DNA from: Aptenodytes patagonicus
Taxonomy: Eukaryota > Chordata > Aves > Sphenisciformes > Spheniscidae
Direction of reading: 5' to 3'
DNA length: 64,000 nt
Assembly (NCBI RefSeq): GCF_965638725.1
Contig: NC_134950.1
Span: 135,213,636-135,277,635 of the forward strand
Made by a program: the position numbers and the translations under genes. The notes under the pieces are model-generated. The model did not search any database. It worked only from the letters and a program-made list of their open reading frames with translations, and was not told the DNA's origin. How positions within the stretch are numbered: the first letter of the stretch is position 1; every line of letters starts with the position of its first letter. Of the stretch, positions 37,390 to 48,359 are shown piece after piece.

Positions 37390-37494
37390 CGGAGTACGGC
37401 GTGTCCTTGGGCTCAGACGGCGGACGGCGCGGGGGTTACCGGGGTTGTGGTCACCGCCGTGGGCGCAGCGTCAGCGGGGCGGCCGGTCAGGCAG
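37390..37494 (+). other. CYCS: CYCS non-coding exon 1 (proposed)
   Basis: The sequence GGAGTACGGCGTGTCCTTGG near 37391 closely resembles the start of mammalian CYCS mRNAs as I remember them. It is followed by a donor-like gcag/gtgcgg at 37495. The exon would join the acceptor at 38457, eight bases before the ATG, leaving a first intron of just under 1 kb, the same layout as in mammals. Both ends are inferred; RNA evidence would settle them. Confidence 0.5.
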
Positions 37495-38465
37495 GTGCGG
37501 GGGGCAGCCGCGCGCGCGGCCCGGCCCTGGGCCCGACTCGGCCTGGGCCTGGCGCCGTGGCCCGGCGGGACCGTTAGTCCGGAGCGGGAGGGCGGTGAGG
37601 CAGCCGGGCGGCAAGGCGTGAGGGACGGGGAGGCGCGGACGGGCGGCAGGTGCTCTCGTCTGTGCCGAGGGCGCGACTTCCTTCCGCCTCCGTGGGCCGG
37701 GGCGGGGGAGCCTGGGGCGGCCCAAGGAGGCGGCCGGGGTGCGGCGGAAGGTCACCGCGGGGCCTAGTGGTCACCCCTCGGGCGGCTGCGGCCCGGAGGG
37801 GCGGGGGGGACCCGGCCCGCCCGGGCTCTGCCGAGGTCGGGGGCGGCGCGGCGCGGCCTGGCCCGCGCGCCCTTGCGGGGTGGGGGCGCCAGCCGCCGCT
37901 CTGCGGCCGTGCCAGGGTCGCGCCGCTTGCCTGGAGGGTCCCCCGGCGCCGGGAGCCTGCTCCTCGCCTCAAGGTCGGCCTCCGGGGAGGCAGAGCCGGA
38001 GCCGGGAGGCGCGGTTGTCCTTGGGTGCCCTCGCCACACTGCGTGCGGACAGCGTTGCTGCTGGCGGTCCTGTCCCTTTACGCAGGATTATTCATAACTA
38101 GGAAACTTCCCTATTACAGATATACAAGCTATATACAGAAGTCGTGTTCAATTTACTCTTCAGAAATGGTCTCCATACTGTTTAAGTGCTGTGGGGCAAT
38201 TACTTTGGCTGAGGACACGTTTCTCCTGCTCTTCAAGCATCTTTATCACCTTGATACCTTCTACATAGTCTAATGATTCTATGCTAATCTTCAAACCCAG
38301 GAGCTATAGCTTGTGGATAGAAAGCGTGCTGGAGAATTACTAGACTGATGGGCCATATATGCGGTTTCGTAAACCGACAGGACCCTTCTAAAGTTTCTGT
38401 TGAATAGGTGACCTTGAAATTGCGATACTGACCTCTGTGTGTGTTTTCTTGGTCTAGTACTGAAA

Positions 38466-38953
38466 ATGGGAGATATTGAGAAGGGCAAGAAGATCTTTGT
38501 CCAGAAATGTTCCCAGTGCCATACAGTTGAAAAGGGAGGGAAGCACAAGACTGGACCCAACCTGAATGGCCTATTTGGGCGCAAGACTGGACAAGCTGAG
38601 GGCTTCTCTTACACGGATGCTAATAAGAATAAAGGTAAACTTAAAGCTGTTCTTATGAGTTACTAGGGACAAAAATACTCAGTTCTCAGTGATAGTTCTA
38701 GAAGTACTGACATCTGCCAAAAAGTAAAATAATACAGAGGACAAGAATATAAACGTGTTTGTTATTTTGAAGTCACTATCGTTTTTTTTTTTTCTTCTCT
38801 CTAGGTATCATCTGGAGTGAGGATACTCTGATGGAATATTTGGAAAATCCAAAGAAGTATATCCCAGGAACAAAGATGATTTTTGCGGGTATTAAGAAGA
38901 AGTCTGAGAGAGCAGACTTAATAGCATACCTCAAAGATGCCACTTCAAAGTAA
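38466..38953 (+). CDS. CYCS: Cytochrome c, somatic (two coding exons)
   Basis: Electron carrier between complex III and cytochrome oxidase in the mitochondrial intermembrane space, and an activator of Apaf-1 in apoptosis. Coding exons are 38466-38634 and 38805-38953. The acceptor ggtctag precedes 38458, the intron is 38635-38804 (gtaaac to ctctctag), and the split codon is Gly56 (G/GT), the standard vertebrate position. The product is 105 residues with Met, 104 mature. Haem-binding CSQCH gives Cys14, Cys17 and axial His18; axial Met80 lies in IPGTKMIF; Trp59 and the Lys-rich docking face are present. There are no frame breaks and both splice junctions are canonical, so this is the functional gene and not a retrocopy. 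Residue 33 is Asn and residue 60 is Ser where chicken, as I recall it, has His33 and Gly60. Confidence 0.98.
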
Positions 38954-41900
38954 AAGTTATTTGCTGCCTTATTTATTTCACAGAGGAGATGGCAATGGAA
39001 ATGTCTGTGATGAGATTGGTTTTTAAACTTTCTATTTTTACATGTACCCTGTCTAACCTTAAAATCTGTCTCACCCATCAGATAACGTTGCTCACGGTGG
39101 GTCACTGGAGTACACGCTTGTTTGGCAGCCATTAACTTGATGGAAACTATGTAATTGGGTTGATTTAAATGGCTATAATGTTCAGTCATTCTTGATCATA
39201 GAATTAAAAAAAACCAAACCAATATATTTCCTGCCTCTTCATTGTTTATAAAAAATAATCTATAAATAATCAAATGAGTAAATTGTCAACAGCATAATAG
39301 CTTTGACAGCCCAACTCTTCCAGATTAAAAAGCAGGGTGGTTTTTTGCATCTTCCGCTGTACATCTTCTGTTCCATTACATTAAAGATTTTAAAACCCAA
39401 AACAACAAAGGCTAAAAAAAAAAAAAAAAAAAAACAAGATAATATTTTTCTAAATTTCATCAGTGCTAGGTGTTGTGGTATATATTAATCTGTCTAAAGC
39501 TTGCAATAAGAATGCATTTCATTTGACTTGAGTACTATTTGTGAAATGGCAGTTGTGCCCAGCCACTTTTCTTTTATCTAGGGGAAGCATGTTACATAAC
39601 TTATCCAGACTTCAACAGCTGCATGCACCAGTAGAGTATAACTCCCCTTCAGAAACATCTTCAGTTTTTTAAATGTTATTGAAACCCTTTGTTCAGTAAC
39701 TCTTCCGAAAACAGCCATTCTCAGTGTAATGAATAGAACAGAAAAACATCCTGTTCTGGAAATGCAAATGCTAAAGACCAAGCTGAGAGTTATTAAATCT
39801 TCTTAATTCAGCAGAAGCATTCACCTGAAATCTACTGTTACAGGCAATTTCAGATGAAGGGGTACAGGCATGAGTGCGCTGGTAGACTAAAGGGAAACAG
39901 TCTTTCTCTGTGCCTGGCTGTAGCCAATGTCATTACTTCTGAAGGTTCTGTTTCGTACAGTGTAAAGCGGTATTTTTAATGTTTTAACTGCATTTTTTTC
40001 ATACTAATTGTTCAGATGAATGTATTTACTGTGTACCTACAGTAAGGCATAACTAAATTAAAAAAATTAAAAGTCTCGTTTGCTGTATGTGTCTGAAATT
40101 AAGTGAAAAACAGTGGGAATGTAGAGAAAAGTTTGGTGTCCAGCTTTACATCATTAGGAAAAAAGCAAAAGCTCAGCATGAAAAAAAGTAAATGCTAATG
40201 GAGTTGGTCCGAGAAGTACTTAGAAGTGAGGCAAAGTTAGAAAGTATTTTAGACTAGAACTAGCAAAGCTAAACTCTTCCACCAGTGTTCTCTTTAACAG
40301 CACTTTTGCTGTGTTTCCCGAGCGGGACGGGAGAAAACTCAAAGCAGCTTGAAAGCTGTAGCTGTGCTGTAGGATTGGCTGGGTTTGAGTTATGTCCAGC
40401 AGAATAGTGTGCTTAATGACTGAGTTGCAAAGGCCTGTTACTCAGATATGAGTGAAAAGAATTAGGATGGCTAACAAGTTGTCGCAATGGTTGCTACCAT
40501 ATGTTTTGTGACTTTTTTCCAAACTAAATGTGCAAGCAGCATTTCCAGCAAATCAAAGGCAGACTTAATATTAACCAACAGCAGCTTCTTTACTAAAAGC
40601 TTGTTAAGAGATACCTTCAAGTTGTAGTAGTTAATGACTGTTCTAATTTTCAGAAGTGACATTCATCATAGCACCTTTATGGCTATGCAGAACTTAGCTT
40701 TCATGGTGCCAAAATCCTGACAGAGTCAGTCGTAGGTACGGAATGTAACCTTACCCAGCTTCGCAGTCTTCTGAAATGATTACGGTGGATTGCATGGAGA
40801 GAGTTGTGACGCTTTCTGTTCTGTCAGCACCTTCATGAGATGAAAAAAAACTTTGTGATCTCCAAGCTGCTCTTCTTCCCTAGTTGAGCTGGAGAAGAAA
40901 CGGACTGTAGAGAAGAGGATTTTGTAGTACAGTGGCATTTAATTCTGCACAGGCAACAGTTTACAAAAAGTAAGTTATCCATCATCAGAAAAACTCCTTC
41001 AGGAGAAGGCAGAGTGATCCTTTGTCCAAAGTAAGCAGGGGACACAATTTAGCTTGGCTTGTTCTATCTGTGTACCTCAGAGACCTTGGAACAAAGGCAA
41101 GTGCAGCTTATACATACTGCTGAAGATGGAGGAAATTGACCTTTCTAATTCTAGACTGGGGATGCCTCCTTGTTTATGTTTTAGGGAAAAGGCCCTTCTG
41201 ACCTTTAAAATTTCACCTTTCTCTCTATGTACACAGCCCTAGACAGCTGTTGTAGTAGATAACTAGCAGCCATTTACCACTGGACAAACACAACACTGTA
41301 GTATTTCTACTAGTGGATCAGGGAAGTAAGAGTACTGAAGTGGAAGAAGGTTAGATTATCGCTTATTGAGATAAGTGTTAATGCAAGTGCCTGGGTGGGG
41401 TTTTTTTTGGAGGGTGGGAGGGAGGCGTCCAGATTGGTTGTGGAATCAAGCTTTAGTTCCTTGATTTCCAGTCTTAAAGAGTAGGAGGAGTGGGGTTTGC
41501 CTTTGTTTTATGAAGTAGCAAGTTTAGTGTTCTTCTTTCTGATAGTGACATCGCTCTAGATGCTTGGTATTTCAGTACTTCTTTACAGTTCCAAATTAGG
41601 GAATCAAGGCACCGTTGCCAAACATTGCACCATCCCATAAAAATGGTTCTTGGCTACGAGCTTACAGATTTGATGGGGCATGCCTTTAAAACTGATCTTG
41701 TAATATTTTCACATGTAGTTATGCAAATGCATGAAGATTGTCAATGTCAATAATGACTGGAAAAAAGGTAAAATTCAAAACTACACTTTTTCACAGTATG
41801 ACTTTTCAAAACCAAAATGAAACAGGTAGGATACTTTCAAAATTATAGAAGTTATTATTTATGCATCCCAGTGAAATTTAGTGATACAGAAGCTCTTTTT

Positions 41901-42901
41901 TATTTAGTCTTAACAATTCAGGTGTCATCACTCTACAAACAGCTAAATTTGGGAAAGTTCCATTCGTAGCATGTCCATCCAATTGTAGATGATCACTTCA
42001 GTTAAAGATCTGTTCATTTTAATAGATCGAGTCTTGTGTGGGATTATATAATACTTTCCTTTTTTGGTATAAAAAACAGTAACTGTGATCCAAAACAAAT
42101 GTGAAACATTGTACTTCTCTTACAGGGGAGAACAATAATTAAACAGCTAATAGTTAAGAACTATTAGATACTCTAGTCTCTCGTGTACATCAAAGGCCAC
42201 TGAAGTGCACACATTTACCTCTGTTGTAAGCCTTGTCATTTGCCTTTATCTAAAACACATCCTAAAAATTCTTCCAGGGCCAAAGCCAACAGAAGTCTCT
42301 GTGTTACTGCATATAGGATGGGCTGAACCGTTTCAAACTGATGTCCTGAAAACCAGGTTATTCTGGGAGGGCAGCAGCCCAGAGCTAGCAGTAGGAAATG
42401 TTAACTGTCGGGAAGGGTGTGAAATCCTGTCCCTTTCCAGCGCTGTAATGGCTGAGTCGGGACTCCAGGTAGTTATCGCCACCTGCTCATGATTCAGAGC
42501 TTGCATGTAAGCACTCGCATGTTTTTTTCCAGGATCATTCTTTTCATCTGAAATACAGAAAATATGATGGTCACCTTTCGAATAATTAGTTTCTGGTTAG
42601 AGGTCTCACAGGAGGTGAGAGACGTGGGTGACGTGTTTGCTTCTGTGACAGGATACAGATTCACATCCCCAAATTTCCAGAAGGCTGCGTTAACCACCAA
42701 ACTGAACATGTGTGCTGGGAAGATGTTCTATACCGCTGTTGGAGCTGTCATTATGCAAAAGGACAGCCAGAAAGAAAATGAGCAATGGAGGAGCTAACTA
42801 TAGCATAGAGTTCAAAACACATACCTTGGAGCAGGGGAGAAGGTGTGTTCTTTCCAGGTTGTTTATGCATTTAATTTTAAACAGTCTTGAATAAAAATAA
42901 A
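38954..42901 (+). other. CYCS: Probable long CYCS 3' UTR
   Basis: There is no open frame of note on the + strand for 4 kb after the stop. An ATTAAA lies at 39203 and a double AATAAA at 42890-42901. Mammalian CYCS transcripts use several poly(A) sites with UTRs of several kb, so the far signal is plausible. An A tract of about 20 bases at 39414-39434 is internal. The extent is inferred. Confidence 0.45.
42890..42901 (+). terminator. CYCS: Double AATAAA, candidate distal CYCS poly(A) signal
   Basis: Two back-to-back AATAAA hexamers (42890-42895 and 42896-42901), 3.9 kb downstream of the CYCS stop codon, on the gene strand. Confidence 0.4.
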
Positions 42902-44210
42902 CCTGGCAGTGGAGAACAGAAGTCATTACTCTACTGGTTTTACATCTCATTAATGCTGTTCACTGCAGCTTGCTCGGGCAATGTGAGCCCCTGCCCTTCA
43001 GAATCACCCGCTCTCCAGATGCATCTTCCCCTTCCTCATTCTCCATGTGTTAAAACATATTTTTGTATGCAAGTCTGTGCTGTCCCTATCTTACCACACT
43101 GTCAGTCTTTCGGTCATAAGCACTCAAAGCTGTTGACGGAAACATCGAGCAGTGTTCTCATCCTTACAATAATCTGCAGAAATTCACTGCTGATGTCCCT
43201 ATTCAGTTGTGACTGTCTGGTGACAATTTCTTTTTAAGATGTCTGATGGTTCTTAATCTGTGTGACATTGCCTTTTATTGATCTTTTTTAATTCTAAATT
43301 TTTAATAGAGCTAACTAAAGCAGGTAGAGCTTTATGTGGCTTTTACCTGCACTATGTCTCAGTTGGGTTTTTTTACTGTGAGATGCAGCATGATGATGTG
43401 AGCATTCCCTGATGTGTAGTGCTTCCAGACACGTAGGAAAAATGCACCACATACACTGAATTTTAAAAATACTGTTGGTGTCGCCTACAGGTCACTGGTA
43501 GCCTCGAGAATCTGGTGCTCTTACCCAGGTTTCATTGCAGGAATATGCCTACACTGACTGTTAGCAGCCTTTCCCTGAAAGCATTTCTCACATTTCTCCT
43601 TCCACTGCTTCCACATTGTTTGGAGAACAGAGAGGTATAGAAATCAGACTTCTCCATATCTTACCATGTTTCCTATAGGACTCTCTCATTTTATTGCCAA
43701 TTATTCTGTCAGTTTACCTGCTATTGATACTAGATCTGGAGTTCTTCCAGTGCTATTTTTAAAGGCAAGGTACCACATTTTTAATTCCACAATTTTTTTG
43801 CCATAGTGAATTATTTTAATTCTAATTCTCATGTACAAATTATCATGGGTTAGCTTACCCATCTGGTCTTTCTCTTCTTCATTTTACGTGTTACTGTTAC
43901 AATTTATACTTTTTTTGTATTGGCTGAACTGCAGGCAGCTTCTTGTACTTTACTATTCAAATGTACTCTTTAATTTACACATCGCTTAACGCTGTAGTGG
44001 ACTGTTTTTTAAAGTTTCCAGGTAATGACTTTACTTGAAAAATCCTTCTTTCATTGGCTTTTTCATTGTTTAAAATCTTTTTTTTTTTTTAATTCACTGA
44101 AAAGTGTTTGGTTTTTAACTGTCCCTCACACCATGATGTTATATTCAATTATTTTGTATGCACCACTGTTTTGGACCCAGCTATTCTTCTGTATTGAACA
44201 AGGATTGTGT
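42902..44210. other. Intergenic DNA before provirus
   Basis: AT-rich sequence with T tracts near 44080. Nothing recognised. Confidence 0.55.
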
Positions 44211-44215
44211 CCTTC
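44211..44215. repeat. Target-site duplication CCTTC, left copy
   Basis: Identical to 51152-51156 immediately outside the other LTR, confirming both provirus ends. Confidence 0.9.
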
Positions 44216-44758
44216 TGTTGTGGTTTAACATCAGTCGCCAACTGAGCACCACGCAGCCGCTCGCTGACTCCCCCCCCCGGTGGGATGGGGGAGAGAATTG
44301 GAAGAGCACAAGTGAGAAAAACTCGTGGGTTGAGATAAAAACAGTTTAATAATTGAAATAAAATGATAATAATATAATAATAATAATAATAATAATACAC
44401 AAAGCAAGTGATGCACAGTACAATTGCTCACCACCCGCCAACTGATGCCCAGCCAGTCCCCGAGCAGCGGCCCCCCTGGCCAGCTTTCCCCAGTTTATGT
44501 ACTGAGCATGACGTCGTATGGTATGGAATGTTCCTTTGGCCAGTTTGGCTGTGCCCCGCTCCCAGCTTCTTGTGCACCTGCAGCCTTCTCAGTCAGTAGA
44601 GCATGGGAAACCAAAAAGTCCTTGGCTAGTGTAAGCATTACCTAGCAACAACTGAAACATTGGTGCTTACCAACTTTGTTCTCATCCTAAATCCAAAACA
44701 CAGCACTGTACCAGCTACTAGGAAGGAAATTAACTCTGTCCCTGCTGAAACCAGGACA
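44216..44758 (-). repeat. Provirus 3' LTR
   Basis: On the minus strand it starts TGTCCTGG and ends with the complement of TGTTGTGG, giving TG...CA termini. It includes a TAA/ATA microsatellite near 44368-44397 and lacks about 13 bases (GTCAGCTGTCCTG) that the partner LTR retains near 50927-50940. Confidence 0.93.
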
Positions 44759-44762
44759 ATAT

Positions 44763-44772
44763 CCACCCCTTA
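44763..44772 (-). promoter_or_regulatory. Polypurine tract
   Basis: The minus strand reads TAAGGGGTGG a few bases before the 3' LTR, the expected position of the plus-strand DNA primer of a retrovirus. Short and partly interrupted, so the exact ends are uncertain. Confidence 0.55.
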
Positions 44773-45155
44773 TTCTATACCATCTACGTCATGCTCAAGT
44801 CATATTTTCCAGTACATTTTCATTAATCACCACCCCCTTTTTTTTTAATATATATATATACACACACACAGAGATATCATTCCTTAGTCTGTGGGCCATC
44901 CCTCTAAAATGTTCGGTGAGTTCATTCAGTCCATGACTTCGGGCTCCATCTGTCGTAATAATCTTCCAGGGCAGGAAAAATGGAGATGGTATGTGGTGTT
45001 GGATTGTTTCATGTTGAAGTCAGTTCTGGTACCATCATCACTGTGCTTTGCTTGGTTTCATTGAAGTTATTCTTCATTAATCTGGGTGATTCTTATTGTA
45101 ATATCATTAATATGGCATATAATATTATGTAGTACTTAACATCACATAATTCAGA

Positions 45156-45338
45156 TCATTGGCTATTCTCACCCAAAATGAAATCCCCTTGAGGTACACA
45201 TCGGACTTCCCCATCCTTCCTCATTATCCACCAAGTGCACCCAGGTCCTTGAGCAAAAGCAACCCCACAAATGGGTTTGCCTTTGCCCGAGGCAGGAATA
45301 ACCCAAACTGTTTTCCCCAACATATTTTTTATGTGCAC
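45156..45338 (-). pseudogene. Integrase C-terminal domain fragment (ERV)
   Basis: A 60-codon frame containing GKTVWVIPASGKGKP and a TWW triplet, a beta-strand-rich basic segment typical of the DNA-binding C-terminus of retroviral integrases. It follows the catalytic core fragment upstream on the minus strand after a frame break. This is the last viral coding sequence before the 3' LTR. Confidence 0.65.
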
Positions 45339-45399
45339 TACAGGGACTTTATTCCCATCTACAGTACGTAAAAGTTCTGACTGGGCAGGGCCTGCTCAA

Positions 45400-46313
45400 T
45401 TGGCAGATCCCCGAGTGTTGACTAACCAGGTGGCCTTTGCTAGATGTGTATCCCAATGTTTGAATGTCCCGCCACGCATTGCTCTCAGTGTAGTCTTTAA
45501 CAGTCCATTGTATCGTTCAATTTTCCCGGAGGCTGGTGCATGATAGGGGATGTGATACACCCACTCAATGCCGTGCTCTTTGGCCCAGGTGTCTATGAGG
45601 TTGTTTCAGAAATGAGTCCCGTTGTCTGACTCAATTCTTTCTGGGGTGCCATGTCGCCATAGAACTTGCTTTTCAAGGCCCAGGATAGTGTTCCGGGCAG
45701 TGGCATGGGGCATGGGATATGTTTCCAGCCATCCGGTGGTTGCCTCCACCATTGTAAGCACGTGGCGCTTGCCTTGGCGGGTTTGTGGGCGTGTGATATA
45801 ATCGATCTGCCAGGCCTCCCCATATTTATATTTCAGCCATCGTCCTCCATACCAGAGAGGCTTTAACTGCTTGGCTTGCTTGATTGCAGCGCGTGTTTCG
45901 CATTCATGGATAACCTGCGCAATAGTGTCCATGGTCAAGTCCACCCCTCGATCACGAGCCCATCTGTATGTTGCATCTCTTCCTTGGTGGCCTGAGGTGT
46001 CATGGGCCCACCGAGCTAGAAATAATTCACCCTTATGTTGCCAGTCCAGATCCACCTGAGCCACTTCAATCTTAGCAGCCTGATCCACCTGCTGGTTGTT
46101 TTGATGTTCTTCAGTAGCCCGACTCTTAGGTATGTGAGCATCTACGTGACGGACTTTTACAACCAGGTTCTCCACCCGGGCAGCAATATCTTGCCACAAT
46201 GCGGCAGCCCAGATGGGTTTGCCTCTGCGCTGCCAGTTGCTCTGCTTCCATTGCTGCAAGCACCCCCACGGGGCATTTGCCACCATCCGTGAGTCAGTAC
46301 AGAGATAGAGCAC
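45400..46313 (-). pseudogene. RNase H tail and integrase core (ERV pol)
   Basis: The frame 45606-46313 starts in the RNase H domain (VRHVDAHIPKS) and continues into the integrase zinc domain and catalytic core. The zinc motif keeps both histidines (HDTSGHQG) but reads HECETR where a second cysteine is expected. Catalytic Asp residues are in QIDYI and SDNGTHF. A stop at about 45603 interrupts it; the remaining core with the Glu of SGKIERYNG follows in the same direction. It would insert viral DNA into chromosomes if intact; the stop and the Cys loss show it is not. Confidence 0.85.
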
Positions 46314-46415
46314 TGGCCACTTTTCTCGGTCAGCAATGTCTAAAGCCAGCTGGATGGCCTTTACTTCTGCAAATTGGCTCGATTCACCTTCTCCTTCAGC
46401 AGTTTCTACAACTTG

Positions 46416-46967
46416 TCACATAGGACTCCATACAGCAGCTTTCCACCTCCGATGCTTTCCCACAAGACGACAGGACCCATCAGTGAACAGGGCATATTGC
46501 TTCTCATTTTCTGGTAGTTCATTATACATTGGGGCCTCTTCAGCACGCGTTACCTCCTCCTCTGGCGATATTCCAAAATCTTTGCCCTCTGGCCAATCCA
46601 TGATCACTTCCAGGATTCCTGTGCGACTGGGGTTTCCTATTCAAGCCTATTGTGTGATTAGTGTGACCCACTTACTCCACGTAGCATCAGTTGCATGATG
46701 TGTACAGGGGACCCTCCCTCTGAACATCCAGCCCAGCACCTACAGTCGGGGTGCCAGGAGGAGCTGTGCTTCAGTGCCGATCACTTCCGAAGCAGCTCGA
46801 ACCCCTTCATATGCTGCTAATACCTCTTTTTCAGTTGGAGTATAGTGGGCCTCGGATCCTCTGTATCCCCGACTCCAAAACTGTAGGGGTCGACCTCGAG
46901 TCTCCCCTGCTGCTTTCTGCCAGAGGCTCCAGGTAGGGCCGTTCTCCCCGGCTGTGGTGTAGAGCAC
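46416..46967 (-). pseudogene. RT connection and RNase H fragments (ERV pol)
   Basis: Two frames. 46740-46967 has the RT-RNase H connection (SEAHYTPTEKEVLAAYEG). 46416-46607 carries the RNase H first catalytic block ALFTDGSC at about 46470-46494. A stop and frame change separate them, and another stop follows at about 46416 before the frame that leads into integrase. Confidence 0.8.
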
Positions 46968-47099
46968 ATTTTTTACATCTTGTCCTGCCCGGACTGGCCC
47001 CAGGGCTACTGCATGAACTATCTCCTCTTTAATTTGTTCAAAAGCTTGTCGTTGCTCAGGGCCCCATTTGAAATGACCTGTTCTTCTTTCGGGTCACTT

Positions 47100-48124
47100 G
47101 ATAGAGAGGGTTTACAATCAGACTGTAATTTGGAATATGCATTCTCCAAAAACCCACAACACCTAAGAAAGCTTGTGTTTCCTTTTTGCTAGTTGGTGGA
47201 GACATGGCTGTTATTTTGTTGATCACATCCATTGGGATCTGACGACGTCCATCTTGCCATTTTATTCCTAAAAACTGGATCTCCTGTGCAGGTCCCTTGA
47301 CCTTTGTTTTATGGCAAAACCGGCCTTCAGCAGGATTTGGACTATTTCCTTCCCTTTTTCAAAAACTTCTCCTGCTGTGTTGCCCCACATGATGATATCA
47401 TCAATGTATTGCAGGTGTTCTGGAGCCTCACCCTACTCCAGTGCAGTCTGGATCAGTCCATGGCAAATGGTGGGACTGTGTTTCCACCCCAGGGCAGTCG
47501 GTTCCAGGTGTACTGGACGCCCCTCCAAGTGAAAGCAAATTGTGGCCTGCACTCTGCTGCCAAAGGGATTGAGAAAAACACATTAGCAATATCAATTGTG
47601 CCATACCACTTGGCTGCCTTTGACTCCAATTCGTATTGAAGTTCTAGCATGTCTGGCACAGCAGCACTCAGCGGTGGCGTGACTTCATTTAGGCCACGAT
47701 AGTCTACTGTTAGTCTCCACTCTCCGTTAGATTTCCGCACTGGCCATATGGGACTGTTAAAGGGTGAACGAGTCTTGCTGATCACTCCTTGGTTCTCCAG
47801 TCGACGAATTAGCTCATGAATGGGAATCAAGGAGTCTCGGTTGGTGCAATATTGCCGCCGGTGCACCATGGTGGTAGCGATTGGCACCTGTTGGTCTTCG
47901 ACCTTCAGCAACCCCACAACAGAAGGGTCCTCCGAGAGACCAGGCAAGGTGGACAGCTGTTTAATTTCTTCTGTCTCCAGGGCAGCTATACCAAAAGCCC
48001 ACCGGTACCCTTTTGGGTCCTTGAAATACCCTCTCCTGAGGTAGTCTATGCCAAGGATGCACGGAGCATCTGGGCCAGATGTGACATCACCCCATTGTGA
48101 CAATGGGGTGCTTTTGCCACCCAT
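47100..48124 (-). pseudogene. Reverse transcriptase (ERV pol), broken
   Basis: The frame 47453-48124 runs from the protease tail (CILGIDYLRRG) into the RT fingers and palm: NSPIWPVRKSNGEWRLTVDY, then GTIDIANVFFSIPL (motif A), then FAFTWRGVQYTWNRLP. The catalytic YIDD is at 47397-47408 in a following frame, after a break near 47450. Where the family normally has a LPQG turn the sequence reads LPWG, a sign of decay at the frame break. Confidence 0.85.
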
Positions 48125-48260
48125 TCCCAGTTAGACTTACTTCGGCTTCCAATACAGTTAGCTGTTGGGATCCCGCCGTCACCCCAGAAATACAGATGGG
48201 TTCTGCCCCTATATAGCTTGATGGCATTAGGGTACACTGTGCACTGGTGTCCCCTAGAGC
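48046..48260 (-). pseudogene. Protease remnant with altered active site (ERV)
   Basis: The minus strand reads LGDTSAQCT at about 48231-48257, where retroviral aspartic proteases have DTG or DSG followed by Ala. The Gly is Ser, which should abolish catalysis. Downstream sequence continues as a protease-like beta-rich segment, then shifts frame near 48085 to the frame that enters RT. Confidence 0.7.
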
Positions 48261-48359
48261 CTTATACTTCTGTGGGTCTGATGTGCCAGGCCACCAAATC
48301 CATACAGTCCAGTAAACCTGGTTGTCCCTTTCCTCCCCCTGGCTGGAGGCAGGGCCCCT

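Larger units (their letters stand above)
36830..38050 (+). promoter_or_regulatory. CYCS: CpG island, CYCS promoter and first intron
   Basis: A sharp change to very GC-rich, CpG-dense DNA in an otherwise AT-rich window, ending about 400 bases before the CYCS start codon. It includes GC boxes (GGGGCGGG-type), a CpG-rich first intron and the sites listed separately. This is the expected architecture of a housekeeping promoter for a nuclear gene of the respiratory chain. Long open frames on both strands inside the island (up to about 200 codons) are a by-product of low stop-codon density. Confidence 0.88.

Noticed and set aside
36658..38273. Several 90-209 codon open frames on both strands in the CpG island
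   Set aside because: Explained by low stop-codon frequency in GC-rich DNA; Arg/Pro/Gly-rich text with no domain, overlapping the CYCS promoter.
39414..39434. A tract that might mark a processed retrocopy
   Set aside because: No upstream coding similarity or flanking duplication; it lies in the proposed CYCS 3' UTR.
44759..45155. Possible env or dUTPase after integrase
   Set aside because: Only about 400 bases remain before the LTR and no such domain is visible.
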